Below, one piece after another: positions 8,290 through 18,223 of a stretch of 64,000 nucleotides of DNA. The notes under the pieces were generated by a model. It was not told the DNA's origin, did no database searches, and worked only from the letters and a program-made list of their open reading frames with translations. How positions within the stretch are numbered: position 1 is the first letter of the stretch; each line of letters starts with the position of its first letter. This DNA comes from Achromobacter sp. MYb9 (GTDB taxonomy: Bacteria; Pseudomonadota; Gammaproteobacteria; Burkholderiales; Burkholderiaceae_B), in assembly GCF_002975275.1 (NCBI RefSeq), contig NZ_PCOQ01000006.1, positions 62,001 through 126,000 of the forward strand, in the 5' to 3' direction. The translations under genes were made by a program, and so were the position numbers.

Positions 8290-9615
8290 ATGAACGCCCC
8301 CGCCAACTTGCCCGATTTGTCCCATCTCTGGATGCCCTTCACTGCCAACAAGCAGTTCAAGGCACACCCGCGCATGTTGGCAACGGCCAAAGGCATGCAC
8401 TACACCTCGGCTGATGGCCGCCAGATCCTGGACGGCACGGCCGGCCTGTGGTGCGTCAACGCCGGCCACGGCCGCCAGGAAATCGTCGATGCGATTTCCC
8501 GCCAGGCCGGCATCATGGACTACGCGCCCGGCTTCCAACTGGGCCATCCGCTGGCTTTCGAAGCCGCCACGGCCGTCGCCGGCTTGATGCCGCAAGGTCT
8601 GGACCGCGTTTTCTTCACGAACTCCGGCTCTGAATCCGTCGATACGTCCCTGAAAATCGCCCTGGCCTATCACCGCGCTCGTGGCGAAGGCCAGCGCACC
8701 CGCCTGATCGGCCGGGAACGCGGCTATCACGGCGTGGGCTTCGGCGGCATCTCGGTCGGCGGCATCTCGACCAACCGCAAGACCTTCTCCGGCGCGCTGC
8801 TGCCCGCCGTGGACCACCTGCCGCATACCCATAACCTGGAACAGAACGCCTACTCCAAGGGCCAGCCGGCCTGGGGCGCCAACCTGGCCGACGAACTGGA
8901 ACGCATTGTCGCGCTGCACGACGCCTCCACCATCGCCGCCGTCATCGTGGAACCCATGGCCGGCTCCACGGGCGTCCTGATCCCGCCCAAGGGCTATCTG
9001 GAAAAGCTGCGCGAAATCACGTCCAAGCACGGCATCCTGCTGATTTTCGACGAAGTCATCACCGCCTATGGCCGCCTGGGCGCCGCCACCGCGTCCGAGT
9101 TCTTCGGCGTGACGCCGGACATCATCGCCATGGCCAAGGGCGTCAGCAACGCCGCGGTGCCGGCAGGCGCGGTCGCCGTCAAACGCGAAGTCCACGACGC
9201 CATCGTCAATGGCCCCGCGGGCGGCATCGAGTTCTTCCACGGCTACACCTATTCGGCGCACCCGCTGGCTGCCGCCGCCATTCTGGCGACGCTGGACATC
9301 TACCGCCGCGAAGACCTGTTCGCCCGCGCCCGCAAGCTCTCCGGCGCCTTCCAGGAAGCCGTGCACGGCCTGAAGGGCGCGCCGCACGTCATCGACGTGC
9401 GCAACCTGGGCCTGGTGGCCGGCATTGAACTGTCGCCGCGCGCAGGGGCGCCCGGCGCCCGTGCCAGCGAAGTATTCCAGAAGTGCTTCGACAGCGGCCT
9501 GATGGTGCGTTATACCGGCGACATCATTGCCGTCTCGCCGCCGCTGATCATCGAAGAGGCCCAGATCGGCCAGATCTTCGAACAGATCGGCAAGGTCCTG
9601 AAAGAGGTCGCTTGA
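8290..9615 (+). CDS. Omega-amino acid:pyruvate (beta-alanine:pyruvate) aminotransferase
   Basis: A class-III PLP transaminase of 441 residues that transfers the terminal amino group of an omega-amino acid to pyruvate, giving a semialdehyde and alanine. Motifs are FFTNSGSESVDTSLK near 108, GRERGYHG near 141, FDEVITAYGR near 253 and the PLP lysine Lys283 in AMAKGVSN. The start at 8290 is taken because MNAPANLPDLSHLWMPF matches the usual N-terminus; a longer frame would add 18 unlikely residues. With the downstream dehydrogenase it would convert beta-alanine through malonate semialdehyde to acetyl-CoA. Regulated in all likelihood by the divergent MocR protein. Confidence 0.93.
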   Translation: MNAPANLPDLSHLWMPFTANKQFKAHPRMLATAKGMHYTSADGRQILDGTAGLWCVNAGHGRQEIVDAISRQAGIMDYAPGFQLGHPLAFEAATAVAGLMPQGLDRVFFTNSGSESVDTSLKIALAYHRARGEGQRTRLIGRERGYHGVGFGGISVGGISTNRKTFSGALLPAVDHLPHTHNLEQNAYSKGQPAWGANLADELERIVALHDASTIAAVIVEPMAGSTGVLIPPKGYLEKLREITSKHGILLIFDEVITAYGRLGAATASEFFGVTPDIIAMAKGVSNAAVPAGAVAVKREVHDAIVNGPAGGIEFFHGYTYSAHPLAAAAILATLDIYRREDLFARARKLSGAFQEAVHGLKGAPHVIDVRNLGLVAGIELSPRAGAPGARASEVFQKCFDSGLMVRYTGDIIAVSPPLIIEEAQIGQIFEQIGKVLKEVA

Positions 9616-9731
9616 GCGGCATCGCAAGCCCCTTGCCGCGGCAGCGCCGTGCGCATTGACCCAGCTTCGCGGGCGGCCGATGGCCGCCCTCGGACGTTTT
9701 TGAAGAATCCCGCTTTTCGAGCTTCCACACC

Positions 9732-11225
9732 ATGAAGAAGATCTCCCATTTCATCAACGGCCAGCACTACGAAGGCCGCAGCAGCCGCTACGCCGATGGC
9801 TTCAATCCCGCTACCGGCGAAATCTGCGCCTCGGTGCCGCTAGCCTCCACGGAAGACGTGGCGGTGGCCGTCGCCGCCGCCAAGGCCGCCTTCCCGGCCT
9901 GGTCCGAGACCCCCGCGCTCAAGCGCGCCCGCATCCTGTTCAACTTCAAGGCGCTGCTGGACCAGCACCAGGACGAATTGGCTGAACTGATCACGCGCGA
10001 ACACGGCAAGGTCTTCTCCGATGCCAAGGGCGAGGTCATGCGCGGCATCGAAATCGTCGAATTCGCTTGCGGCATCCCGCAACTGCTCAAGGGCCAGTAC
10101 TCCGACCAGATCGGCGGCGGCATCGACAACTGGAGCATGCGCCAGGCGCTGGGCGTGGTGGCCGGCGTGACCCCGTTCAACTTCCCGATGATGGTGCCGT
10201 GCTGGATGTTCCCCGTGGCCATCGCCTGCGGCAACACCTTCGTGCTCAAGCCGTCGGAACGCGACCCGTCCGCCTCGCTGCGCCTGGCCGAACTGCTGAC
10301 CGAAGCCGGCCTGCCCGGCGGCGTCTTCAACGTGGTGCATGGCGACAAGCAGGCCGTGGACGCCCTGATCGCGCATCCCGACATCGAAGCGTTGTCGTTC
10401 GTGGGGTCGACCCCCATTGCTGAATATATCTACTCCGAAGGCACCAAGCGCGGCAAGCGCGTGCAGGCCCTGGGCGGCGCCAAGAACCATCTGGTGGTGA
10501 TGCCCGATGCGGATCTCGACCAGGTGACCGATGCGCTGATGGGCGCGGCGTACGGTTCGGCCGGCGAACGCTGCATGGCGATTTCCGTGGCCGTTGCCGT
10601 GGGCGACGTGGCCGACAAGGTCGTCGAACGCCTGATCCCGCGAGTGAAGGCGCTGGTCGTCAAGGACGGCATGCAGCCGGATGCGGAAATGGGCCCGCTG
10701 GTGACGGCGCAGCATCGCAACAAGGTCATGGGCTATATCGAAGACGGGATCGCCTCCGGCGCCGACATGGTCGTGGACGGCCGTGGCCTGACGGTGCCCG
10801 GCAACGAAAAGGGCTTCTTCCTGGGTGGCACGCTGTTCGACAACGTCAAGCCTTCCATGAACATCTACCGCGAAGAGATCTTCGGCCCGGTGCTCTGCGT
10901 GGTGCGCGTGCCGGACTTCGCCAGCGCGGTCGAATTGATCAACGCGCATGAATTCGGCAACGGCGTGGCGTGCTTCACGTCCGACGGCGGCGTGGCGCGC
11001 GCCTTTGCCCGGCAGATCAAGGTGGGCATGGTTGGCATCAACGTGCCGATCCCCGTGCCCATGGCCTGGCATTCGTTCGGCGGCTGGAAGCGTTCGCTGT
11101 TCGGCGACCATCATGCTTACGGCGAAGAAGGCATCCGCTTCTATTCCCGCTACAAGAGCGTGATGCAGCGCTGGCCGGACAGCATCGCCAAGGGCGCGGA
11201 ATTCACCATGCCCGTGGCGAAGTGA
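9732..11225 (+). CDS. mmsA: CoA-acylating (methyl)malonate-semialdehyde dehydrogenase
   Basis: Oxidatively decarboxylates malonate or methylmalonate semialdehyde to acetyl-CoA or propionyl-CoA using NAD+ and CoA. The 497-residue aldehyde-dehydrogenase-fold protein has the acylating signature [11 protein letters not shown] with catalytic Cys281, the PFNFPMMVP segment and [11 protein letters not shown]. It lies 116 bases after the transaminase gene and completes the beta-alanine route. Paralogues in this family also serve valine or inositol degradation, so the exact substrate comes from context. Confidence 0.93.
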   Translation: MKKISHFINGQHYEGRSSRYADGFNPATGEICASVPLASTEDVAVAVAAAKAAFPAWSETPALKRARILFNFKALLDQHQDELAELITREHGKVFSDAKGEVMRGIEIVEFACGIPQLLKGQYSDQIGGGIDNWSMRQALGVVAGVTPFNFPMMVPCWMFPVAIACGNTFVLKPSERDPSASLRLAELLTEAGLPGGVFNVVHGDKQAVDALIAHPDIEALSFVGSTPIAEYIYSEGTKRGKRVQALGGAKNHLVVMPDADLDQVTDALMGAAYGSAGERCMAISVAVAVGDVADKVVERLIPRVKALVVKDGMQPDAEMGPLVTAQHRNKVMGYIEDGIASGADMVVDGRGLTVPGNEKGFFLGGTLFDNVKPSMNIYREEIFGPVLCVVRVPDFASAVELINAHEFGNGVACFTSDGGVARAFARQIKVGMVGINVPIPVPMAWHSFGGWKRSLFGDHHAYGEEGIRFYSRYKSVMQRWPDSIAKGAEFTMPVAK

Positions 11226-11330
11226 GCCCACCCCCGAAGCGCTGCGCGCTTCCCCCTCGAGGGGGCGCCGCTGCGGACCGGCAGAGCCGGATCCGCGCGG
11301 CCCCGCTCGGGAAGGTTTTGCCAGATTGCG
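11226..11330. repeat. GC-rich intergenic palindromic repeat
   Basis: Directly after the mmsA stop lies a string of short palindromes, including GAAGCGCTGCGCGCTTC, CCCCCTCGAGGGGG and CCGGCAGAGCCGG. A related string occurs at 28405-28510. Such REP-like intergenic elements are common in this family. They have no coding content and may attenuate transcription between mmsA and the next gene. Confidence 0.55.
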
Positions 11331-11444
11331 GCGCTGCGCCCGATCCGTGGATCGCGGGGTGTGCGCCGGCGCCAGGGGAGTACTGAACCAGGCGCGGTGT
11401 CGTCCCCGCGCCTTCCGAACACTAAGACGACAAGGGGATGCCAG

Positions 11445-12953
11445 ATGCGCATCGGGATTGGCGGTTTTCAGCACGAGACCAATACGTTCGCGCCCTCGCG
11501 CGCCACCTGGGAAGACTTCGCCGAGAAAGGGGGAGGCTGGCCACGCCTTGTCAGCGGGCCCGCGATGTTCGCGGCCGTGGCGGGCGCGAACATCCCCGTG
11601 GCGGGCTTCATCGAAGCCATGGCGCATCACACCCTCATACCCACCACCTGGGCCGCCGCCAGTCCGTCAGGACTCGTGACCAAAGACGCGTTCGAACGCA
11701 TCAGCGCCCTGATCCTGCAAGGCCTGTCCGAGGCGATGCCGCTGGACGGCGTGTACCTGGACCTGCACGGCGCCATGGTCACCGAACACGTGGACGACGG
11801 CGAAGGCGAACTGCTCAAGCGCGTGCGGGCACTCGTCGGACCCGACGTGCCTGTCGTCGCCAGCCTGGACCTGCACGCGAACGTCACCCGCGCCATGGTG
11901 CGCCACGCCGATGCGCTGGTCTGCTACCGCACCTACCCCCACATCGACATGGCGGAAACCGGACAGCGCGCCGCCGCGCTACTGTCGCTACGACTGGCCG
12001 GCGTGCCGCGGCCCTATGCGTCGCTGCGCGCCCTGCCCTATCTGATTTCGCTTTGCTGGCAGTCCACCGATATCGAGCCCTCGCGCAGCCTGTACCAACT
12101 GGTGGGCGAGATCGAATCGCGCGGCGTGACCAGCCTGTCGTTCGCCACGGGTTTCCCCGCTGCGGACTTCCCCGAATGCGCGCCTACCGTGTGGGCCTAC
12201 GGCACGACACAGGCCGACGCCGACGCGGCGGCCGCGGAAATGGCGCGCGCCGTGCTGAACGCCGAGCGCGACTTCGGCGGCAGGCTATACAGCCCGGACG
12301 AAGCCGTGCAGGAAGCCATCCGGCTGTCGCAGGACGCCCGCAAGCCCATCGTCATCGCCGACGCGCAAGACAACCCTGGCGCGGGCGGCAGTTCCGACAC
12401 CACGGGTGTGCTGCGCGCGCTGATCCGCCACGATGCGCGCGACGCTTCCATCGGTCTGATTGTGGACCCGGCCGCGGCCCTGGCGGCGCATCGCGCGGGC
12501 GTCGGCAACAAGGTGCGGATTGCACTGGGTGGACACTCGGGTATTCCCGACGACGAACCGCTGGACAGCGAATTCATTGTCGAGAAAACTTCAGACGGGC
12601 GCTTCGACACGCATGGCGCGTTCTACCGCGGTTTCCACATGGACCTGGGCCCCAGCGCCTGCCTGCGCATCGGCGGCGTGCGCATCATCGTCGCCTCGAA
12701 CAAGGTGCAGATGGCCGACCAGGAGATGTTCCGGTTCGCAGGGGTGGAGCCCACGCGCGCCGCGATTCTGGTGGTGAAGAGTTCCGCGCACTTCCGTGCG
12801 GATTTCACGTCGATCTCCCATACGATTCTGGTTTGCGCAGCGCCAGGCTCCATGCTGATGGATGCGGCAAAACAACCATGGACACGGTTGCGTCCCGGTA
12901 TCAGAATGGCGCCTTGCGGACCGGTGTTTTCCGGCCGGACCGCGACCGCCTGA
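11445..12953 (+). CDS. M81 family metallopeptidase (MlrC/microcystinase C-like), first copy
   Basis: A 502-residue protein of the M81 family (DUF1485 plus MlrC C-terminal domain), zinc enzymes whose type member opens linear microcystin peptides. The N-terminal signature FQHETNTF has His10. Further family motifs are DLHGAMV near 105, LDLHANV near 143, CYRTYPHIDMAETG near 165 and DNPGAGGSSDTTGVL near 310. The start at 11445 is preceded by AAGGGG. It begins a same-strand set with a peptide-type ABC transporter, an amidase and a second M81 gene, so a peptide or amide substrate is likely. The real substrate is unknown, and microcystin itself is improbable. Confidence 0.87.
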   Translation: MRIGIGGFQHETNTFAPSRATWEDFAEKGGGWPRLVSGPAMFAAVAGANIPVAGFIEAMAHHTLIPTTWAAASPSGLVTKDAFERISALILQGLSEAMPLDGVYLDLHGAMVTEHVDDGEGELLKRVRALVGPDVPVVASLDLHANVTRAMVRHADALVCYRTYPHIDMAETGQRAAALLSLRLAGVPRPYASLRALPYLISLCWQSTDIEPSRSLYQLVGEIESRGVTSLSFATGFPAADFPECAPTVWAYGTTQADADAAAAEMARAVLNAERDFGGRLYSPDEAVQEAIRLSQDARKPIVIADAQDNPGAGGSSDTTGVLRALIRHDARDASIGLIVDPAAALAAHRAGVGNKVRIALGGHSGIPDDEPLDSEFIVEKTSDGRFDTHGAFYRGFHMDLGPSACLRIGGVRIIVASNKVQMADQEMFRFAGVEPTRAAILVVKSSAHFRADFTSISHTILVCAAPGSMLMDAAKQPWTRLRPGIRMAPCGPVFSGRTATA

Positions 12954-13034
12954 CCCTCGCACGCCGCCCTCGCGCGGCGCGTTAACGACGTAGCGGCCGA
13001 CAGTGCCGCTCACTACGCTTCAAGGGGAATCTCC

Positions 13035-14600
13035 ATGCTCAAGTTTGTCCGAGCGGCCACGCTGGCCGGTGCAACGCTGATGATGGCCCACGGCGCTTAC
13101 GCCGAAACCGTCATCAAGTCCGTCATGCACTCGCCGCTGCGGTTAACCGATCCGCACGCCACCACTGCGTACATCACGACGTGGCACGGCTACATGATCT
13201 ACGACACGTTGCTGGCCACCGACGCCGACAACAAGATCCAGCCGCAGATGCTTGAGAAGTGGGAAGTCTCGCCCGATGGCAAGACGTACACGATGACCTT
13301 GCGCGACGGCCAGAAGTGGCACGACGGCAAGCCCGTCACGTCCGAAGACTGCGTGGCCTCGATCAAGCGCTGGGCCGCCGGCGACGGCATGGGCCGCACG
13401 CTGCTGAAGTTCACCGACAAGATCGAAGTCATTGACGACAAGAATTTCCGCATCGTCATGAAAGAACCCACCGACCTGGCGTTGCGCGCCCTGTCCAAGC
13501 CGACCGGCACCGCGCCGTTCATGATGCCCAAGCGCATCGCCGAACAGGCCATCGGCCAGCCCATCACCGACATGACCGGTTCGGGCCCGTTCAAGGTCAT
13601 CGAATTCAAGCCGGGCGTGAAAACGGTGTATGCCAAGAACACCGATTACGTGCCGCGCAAAGAGCCCGCAAGCGCCCTGGCTGGCGGCAAGGTCGTGAAC
13701 GTGGACAAGGTCGAATGGGACGTCATGCCTGACGCCCTGACCACCGCCAACGCGCTGCTGGGCGGCGAAATCGACTTCGTAGAGCAGTTCCCGTATGACC
13801 TGTTGCCGATGATCGAAGGCAACAAGGACTTGAAGGAAGAGTCCCTGAGCCCGGTCGGCTACTTCACGATGTACCGCTTCAACTTCAAGTATCCGCCGTT
13901 CAACAACAAGAAGATCCGTCAGGCCGCGATGTACGCCATCGGCCAGGAAGACGTGATGAAGGCGCTGGTCGGCAATCCGAAGTACTGGAAGACCTGCGCG
14001 TCGCTGTGGGGCTGCGGCACGCCGATGGAAAGCGACATCGGCAAGGAAGTCGTGGTGCCGGCGAACATCGAAAAGGCCAAGGCCCTGCTGAAGGAAGCGG
14101 GCTACGACAACACGCCCATCCTGGTCATGCACGCCACCGACGTGGGCACGCTGTCCGCGCAACCCGTGGTGATGGCACAAGCGCTGCGCAAGGCCGGCTT
14201 CAACGTCAACCTGGCCGCCATGGACTGGCAAAGCGTGGCCACGCGCCGCGCATCCAAGGCCGCGCCGGCTGAAGGCGGCTGGAACATCCACAACACCAAC
14301 TGGTACGCCACCGACGTGATGGACCCGGTGCGTTCCGCGCCCGCCGCCGCCAACGGCGACAACGCCTGGTTCGGCTGGCCCGACATGCCGCAAGTGGAAG
14401 AACTGCGCACCAAGTTCGCGCTGACTTCCGACCCCGCCGAGCAAAAGAAAATCGCCGACGAATTGCAGCGCATCGGCATCGACGAAGGCCTGTACGTGCC
14501 GCTGGGCCAGATGTCCGTGCCCACCGTCTACTCGACCAAGCTCTCCGGCCTGGTGCATGCACCGGTCTTTGCGTTCTGGAACGTCAAGAAAGCTCCTTAA
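13035..14600 (+). CDS. ABC transporter family 5 solute-binding protein (peptide type)
   Basis: A periplasmic binding protein of 521 residues. A cleavable signal peptide is visible (MLKFVRAATLAGATLMMAHGAYA, cleavage before ETVIK). The mature part has the SBP_bac_5 pattern WEVSPDGKTYTMTLRDGQKWHDGKPVTSEDC and a FNFKYPPFNNKKIRQA segment. It would capture a peptide, opine or glutathione-like compound for the two permeases that follow 27 bases downstream. AAGGGG lies upstream of the start. The ligand cannot be inferred from sequence alone. Confidence 0.93.
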   Translation: MLKFVRAATLAGATLMMAHGAYAETVIKSVMHSPLRLTDPHATTAYITTWHGYMIYDTLLATDADNKIQPQMLEKWEVSPDGKTYTMTLRDGQKWHDGKPVTSEDCVASIKRWAAGDGMGRTLLKFTDKIEVIDDKNFRIVMKEPTDLALRALSKPTGTAPFMMPKRIAEQAIGQPITDMTGSGPFKVIEFKPGVKTVYAKNTDYVPRKEPASALAGGKVVNVDKVEWDVMPDALTTANALLGGEIDFVEQFPYDLLPMIEGNKDLKEESLSPVGYFTMYRFNFKYPPFNNKKIRQAAMYAIGQEDVMKALVGNPKYWKTCASLWGCGTPMESDIGKEVVVPANIEKAKALLKEAGYDNTPILVMHATDVGTLSAQPVVMAQALRKAGFNVNLAAMDWQSVATRRASKAAPAEGGWNIHNTNWYATDVMDPVRSAPAAANGDNAWFGWPDMPQVEELRTKFALTSDPAEQKKIADELQRIGIDEGLYVPLGQMSVPTVYSTKLSGLVHAPVFAFWNVKKAP

Positions 14601-14627
14601 AGGGGCAAGCAGTTCAGGGGGAAATAC

Positions 14628-15569
14628 ATGCTGGCATTCGTCTCACGCCGGCTCCTCGCGACCATCCCCGTTCTGGTGATGGTCGCGGTGGTGGTCTTCG
14701 CGATATTGCGTTTCAGCCCGGGAGATCCGGCCATCATCATGGCCGGCGACGGCGCCACGCCTGAACGTATCGTCCAGATACGGCAGACGATGGGCCTGGA
14801 CCAACCGGTCATCAAGCAGTTCTTCATCTGGGGCGGCAAGCTCCTGCAAGGCGATCTTGGCACTTCGCTCATGTCTGGCGTGCCGGTCACCAAACTGATC
14901 GTGCAACGTCTTGAACCGTCGATGAGCCTGGCGGTGCTGACCCTGCTGTTCACGCTCGTCGTCGCCATTCCGCTGGGCATCCTGGCGGCATGGCGGCAAG
15001 GCCGACTGCTGGACCGCGCCGTGATGGGCTTTTCGGTGCTGGGCTTTTCAGTGCCGGTGTTCGTCACGGGCTACCTGCTGATCTGGCTGTTCGCCATCAA
15101 GCTGGGCTGGTTCAACGTGCAGGGCTACGCGCCGCTGGCCAAGGGCTTCTGGCCCTACCTGCACCGGCTCATCCTGCCGTCGCTGGCCTTGTCCACGGTC
15201 TACGTGGCGTTGATCGCGCGCATCACGCGCACCAGCGTCATCGAGGTCATGGGCGAAGACTTCATCCGCACGGCCCGTTCCAAGGGCCTGGGTGAAACCG
15301 GCGTGCTGCTGGGCCATGCACTGCGCAATGCCGCCGTGCCCATTGCCACGGTGGTGGGGCTGGGCATCGCGCTCTTGATCAGCGGCGTGGTCGTGACCGA
15401 ATCAGTATTCAACATCCCCGGCCTGGGCCGGCTGGTGGTGGAAGCCGTGCTGGCACGCGACTATCCGGTCATTCAGGGGCTGACGCTGTTCTTCGCGTTC
15501 GTCTACGTATTCATCAATCTCGTTGTCGATTGCGCCTACACGGTGTTCGACCCGCGTATCCGATACTGA
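14628..15569 (+). CDS. ABC transporter permease, DppB type
   Basis: A 313-residue inner-membrane permease of the peptide/nickel class. It has the classic DppB start (MLAFVSRRLLATIPVLVMVAVVVF), about six membrane helices, and the EAA loop GEDFIRTARSKGLGETGVLLGHALRNA near 205-230 that contacts the ATPase. It ends with VVDCAYTVFDPRIRY, typical of the family. It pairs with the DppC-type permease 9 bases downstream. Confidence 0.94.
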   Translation: MLAFVSRRLLATIPVLVMVAVVVFAILRFSPGDPAIIMAGDGATPERIVQIRQTMGLDQPVIKQFFIWGGKLLQGDLGTSLMSGVPVTKLIVQRLEPSMSLAVLTLLFTLVVAIPLGILAAWRQGRLLDRAVMGFSVLGFSVPVFVTGYLLIWLFAIKLGWFNVQGYAPLAKGFWPYLHRLILPSLALSTVYVALIARITRTSVIEVMGEDFIRTARSKGLGETGVLLGHALRNAAVPIATVVGLGIALLISGVVVTESVFNIPGLGRLVVEAVLARDYPVIQGLTLFFAFVYVFINLVVDCAYTVFDPRIRY

Positions 15570-15578
15570 GGCCGCCCG

Positions 15579-16484
15579 ATGCAAACGCCAACCGACGCCG
15601 CCGTGCAGGCGGCAGCCGACCTTCCCGGAGGCGGCAACCCTCAAGTCACCGCCTGGCGGCAAATCCGCCAGGGCTTGAAAAGCTGGCCCGTCATGCTGGC
15701 GCTGGTGGTGCTCGTCACCATCATCGCCATCGCGCTGTTCGCGCCGTTGCTGGGCACGGTCGACCCCACCCTCATCGACCCGGGCGCGCGGCTCAAACAG
15801 CCCTTCACCGACTATCTGTTCGGCACCGACGCCTTCGGGCGCGACGTCTGGTCGCGGGTGGCCTACGGCGCCCGCATCTCGCTGATCGCCGGCTTGGGCG
15901 CCGCGGTCGTCAGCGTCGTCATCGGCCTGGTGATCGGCGTGATCGCCGGCTGGTTCCGTTCGCTGGACGGGCTGATCATGCGCACGATGGACGCCATCAT
16001 GGCGATCCCCGGCATCCTGCTGGCGATCGCCCTGGTCTCGGTCACCGGCGCCAGCATCACGACCGTGCTGGTCGCCATCACCATCCCCGAAATACCCCGG
16101 GTGGTGCGGCTCGTGCGCGGCCAGATCCTGACCGTGCGTGGCGAACCCTACGTCGAGGCCGCGCTGGCGCTCGGCACGCCGCTGCCGCTGCTGCTGTGGC
16201 GTCACATGGTGCCCAGCACCATCGCGCCGCTGACCGTTCAGGGCACCTACGTGTTCGCATCCGCGATGCTGACCGAAGCCATCCTGAGCTTCCTGGGCGC
16301 GGGCATCCCGCCCGAAATCGCGTCCTGGGGCAACATCATGTCCGAAGGCCGCATGTACTTCCGCATGCTGCCCGGGCTGATTCTCTTTCCCGGCCTGTTC
16401 CTGTCGCTGACCGTGCTTAGCGTGAACATCCTGGGCGACGCCCTGCGCGATGCGCTGGACCCCAAAATGGTTCGCAGGATCTGA
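15579..16484 (+). CDS. ABC transporter permease, DppC type
   Basis: A 301-residue inner-membrane permease, the partner of the preceding DppB-type protein. It has a soluble N-terminal lead of about 35 residues, then the DppC pattern: the periplasmic loop PFTDYLFGTDAFGRDVWSR near 73-90 and the EAA loop GEPYVEAALALGTPLPLLLWRHMVP near 187-210. It ends DALRDALDPKMVRRI. Its stop overlaps the ATPase start by one base (TGATG), indicating translational coupling. Confidence 0.94.
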   Translation: MQTPTDAAVQAAADLPGGGNPQVTAWRQIRQGLKSWPVMLALVVLVTIIAIALFAPLLGTVDPTLIDPGARLKQPFTDYLFGTDAFGRDVWSRVAYGARISLIAGLGAAVVSVVIGLVIGVIAGWFRSLDGLIMRTMDAIMAIPGILLAIALVSVTGASITTVLVAITIPEIPRVVRLVRGQILTVRGEPYVEAALALGTPLPLLLWRHMVPSTIAPLTVQGTYVFASAMLTEAILSFLGAGIPPEIASWGNIMSEGRMYFRMLPGLILFPGLFLSLTVLSVNILGDALRDALDPKMVRRI

Positions 16485-18187
16485 TGCCCATGACCTATTC
16501 CCCCACCCCTCCCGCGGGCGATACGTCGTCCGCCATCCTGGCCATCCGCAACCTGTCGGTGGAAGTCGGCGGCGCGGGCAACCGCGTCGTGCGCAACCTG
16601 AGCCTGGACGTGCATGCCGGCGAAACGGTGTGCGTGGTCGGCGAGTCCGGCTCGGGCAAGTCCGTCACGTCGCTGGCCGTGATGGGCCTGCTGCCGCCGG
16701 GCATCCTGTCCATCAGCGCCGGCTCCATCCGCGTCGAAGGCGAAGACGTGGCCACCGCCTCGCAACGCCGGCTGCGCGAGATGCGCGCCACCCGCATGGC
16801 CATGGTGTTCCAGGAACCCATGACCGCGCTGAACCCCGTGCATACGGTGGGCAAGCAGGTCGACGAAGTGCTGCGCCTGCATCGCAAGAGCATGAGCGCG
16901 GCCGAACGCCGCGCCAAGGTGCTGGACATGTTCCGCTCGGTGCACCTGCCGGACGTCGAACGCATTTTCGACGCCTATCCGCACCAGTTGTCCGGCGGCC
17001 AGCGCCAGCGCATCGTGATTGCGATGGCGCTGATCCTGGAACCCAAGCTCCTGATCGCCGACGAGCCCACGACCGCGCTAGACGTCACCACGCAGAAACA
17101 GATCCTGGCGCTGATCAAGGAATTGCAGGTCAAGCACCAGACCGCCGTGCTGTTCATCACGCACGACTTCGGTGTGGTCGCCGAGATCGCGGACCGCATC
17201 GTGGTGATGAACCGCGGCGACCTGATCGAAAGCGGCACCCGCAACGAGATCCTGGCCGAACCCAAGCAGTCCTACACCCGGCGGCTGGTGTCGTCCGTAC
17301 CCAGCCTGGTGCCAACCCGCCGGGAGGCGCCCGACGGCCAGCCCGTGCTGCACGTCAAGGGCCTGGGACGCACCTACGCCGGCAAGAGTTCGCTGTTTTC
17401 CCGCAAGGCGGCGCAGAACGTCATCGCCGCCACCGACGTCAACCTGACGCTGCGCAAGGGCGAGATCCTGGGAATCGTCGGCGAGTCCGGCTCGGGCAAG
17501 TCCACGGTGGCGCGCTGCATCGTGCGCCTGATCGAACCCACCGCCGGCCACATGATGATGGGCGGCGAAGACCTCAGCACGCTGTCCGGCTCCGCGCTGC
17601 GCCCGGTTCGCCGCCGCATCCAGATCGTTTTCCAGGACCCCTACCGCTCGCTCAATCCGCGCCGCACGGTAGGTGAATCCATTATCGAAGGCTTGCTCAA
17701 TTTCGGCATGCCGCGCGACCAGGCCTTGAAGCGCGCGGGCGAAACCCTGACCGTCGTGGGGCTCAGCCCGGACGCCATGCGGCGCTATCCGCACCAGTTC
17801 TCCGGCGGCCAGCGCCAACGCATCTGCATTGCTCGGGCGCTTGTCATGGACCCTGAAATCCTGGTGGCGGACGAAGCGGTCTCGGCGCTGGACGTGTCGG
17901 TGCAGGCGCAGGTGCTGGAACTGCTGGAGCAGGTGCGCCAGCGCACCGGCGTCGGCGTGCTGTTCATCACGCACGACCTGCGCGTGGCCGCGCAGATCTG
18001 CGACACCATCATGGTGATGCAGCGCGGCAAGGTCGTTGAAACCGGCTCCGCGGAAACCGTGCTGACCGAGCCCCGCCACGAGTACACGCGCGCCCTGATC
18101 GACGCGGCGCCGGGGCGCGACTGGGACTTCCGCAATTTCCAGCCCGTCGCGGCCACGCTGGCGCACGCCCACGCGCCCACGCCTTGA
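16484..18187 (+). CDS. ABC transporter ATPase with two fused nucleotide-binding domains (DppD-DppF type)
   Basis: A 567-residue cytoplasmic ATPase that powers the transporter. Two complete domains lie in tandem. The first, about 20-265, has Walker A GESGSGKS, signature LSGGQRQRI and Walker B LLIADEPT. The second, about 285-545, has Walker A GESGSGKS, signature FSGGQRQRI and ILVADEAVSALD. The Walker B of domain 2 reads DEAVSALD, usual for the DppF half. Fusion of the two halves into one chain is common for this transporter subgroup. An alternative start lies at 16490. Confidence 0.94.
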   Translation: MPMTYSPTPPAGDTSSAILAIRNLSVEVGGAGNRVVRNLSLDVHAGETVCVVGESGSGKSVTSLAVMGLLPPGILSISAGSIRVEGEDVATASQRRLREMRATRMAMVFQEPMTALNPVHTVGKQVDEVLRLHRKSMSAAERRAKVLDMFRSVHLPDVERIFDAYPHQLSGGQRQRIVIAMALILEPKLLIADEPTTALDVTTQKQILALIKELQVKHQTAVLFITHDFGVVAEIADRIVVMNRGDLIESGTRNEILAEPKQSYTRRLVSSVPSLVPTRREAPDGQPVLHVKGLGRTYAGKSSLFSRKAAQNVIAATDVNLTLRKGEILGIVGESGSGKSTVARCIVRLIEPTAGHMMMGGEDLSTLSGSALRPVRRRIQIVFQDPYRSLNPRRTVGESIIEGLLNFGMPRDQALKRAGETLTVVGLSPDAMRRYPHQFSGGQRQRICIARALVMDPEILVADEAVSALDVSVQAQVLELLEQVRQRTGVGVLFITHDLRVAAQICDTIMVMQRGKVVETGSAETVLTEPRHEYTRALIDAAPGRDWDFRNFQPVAATLAHAHAPTP

Positions 18188-18223
18188 CGCCCTGAATGCC
18201 TCCATCCGCACACTGGAACCAAG

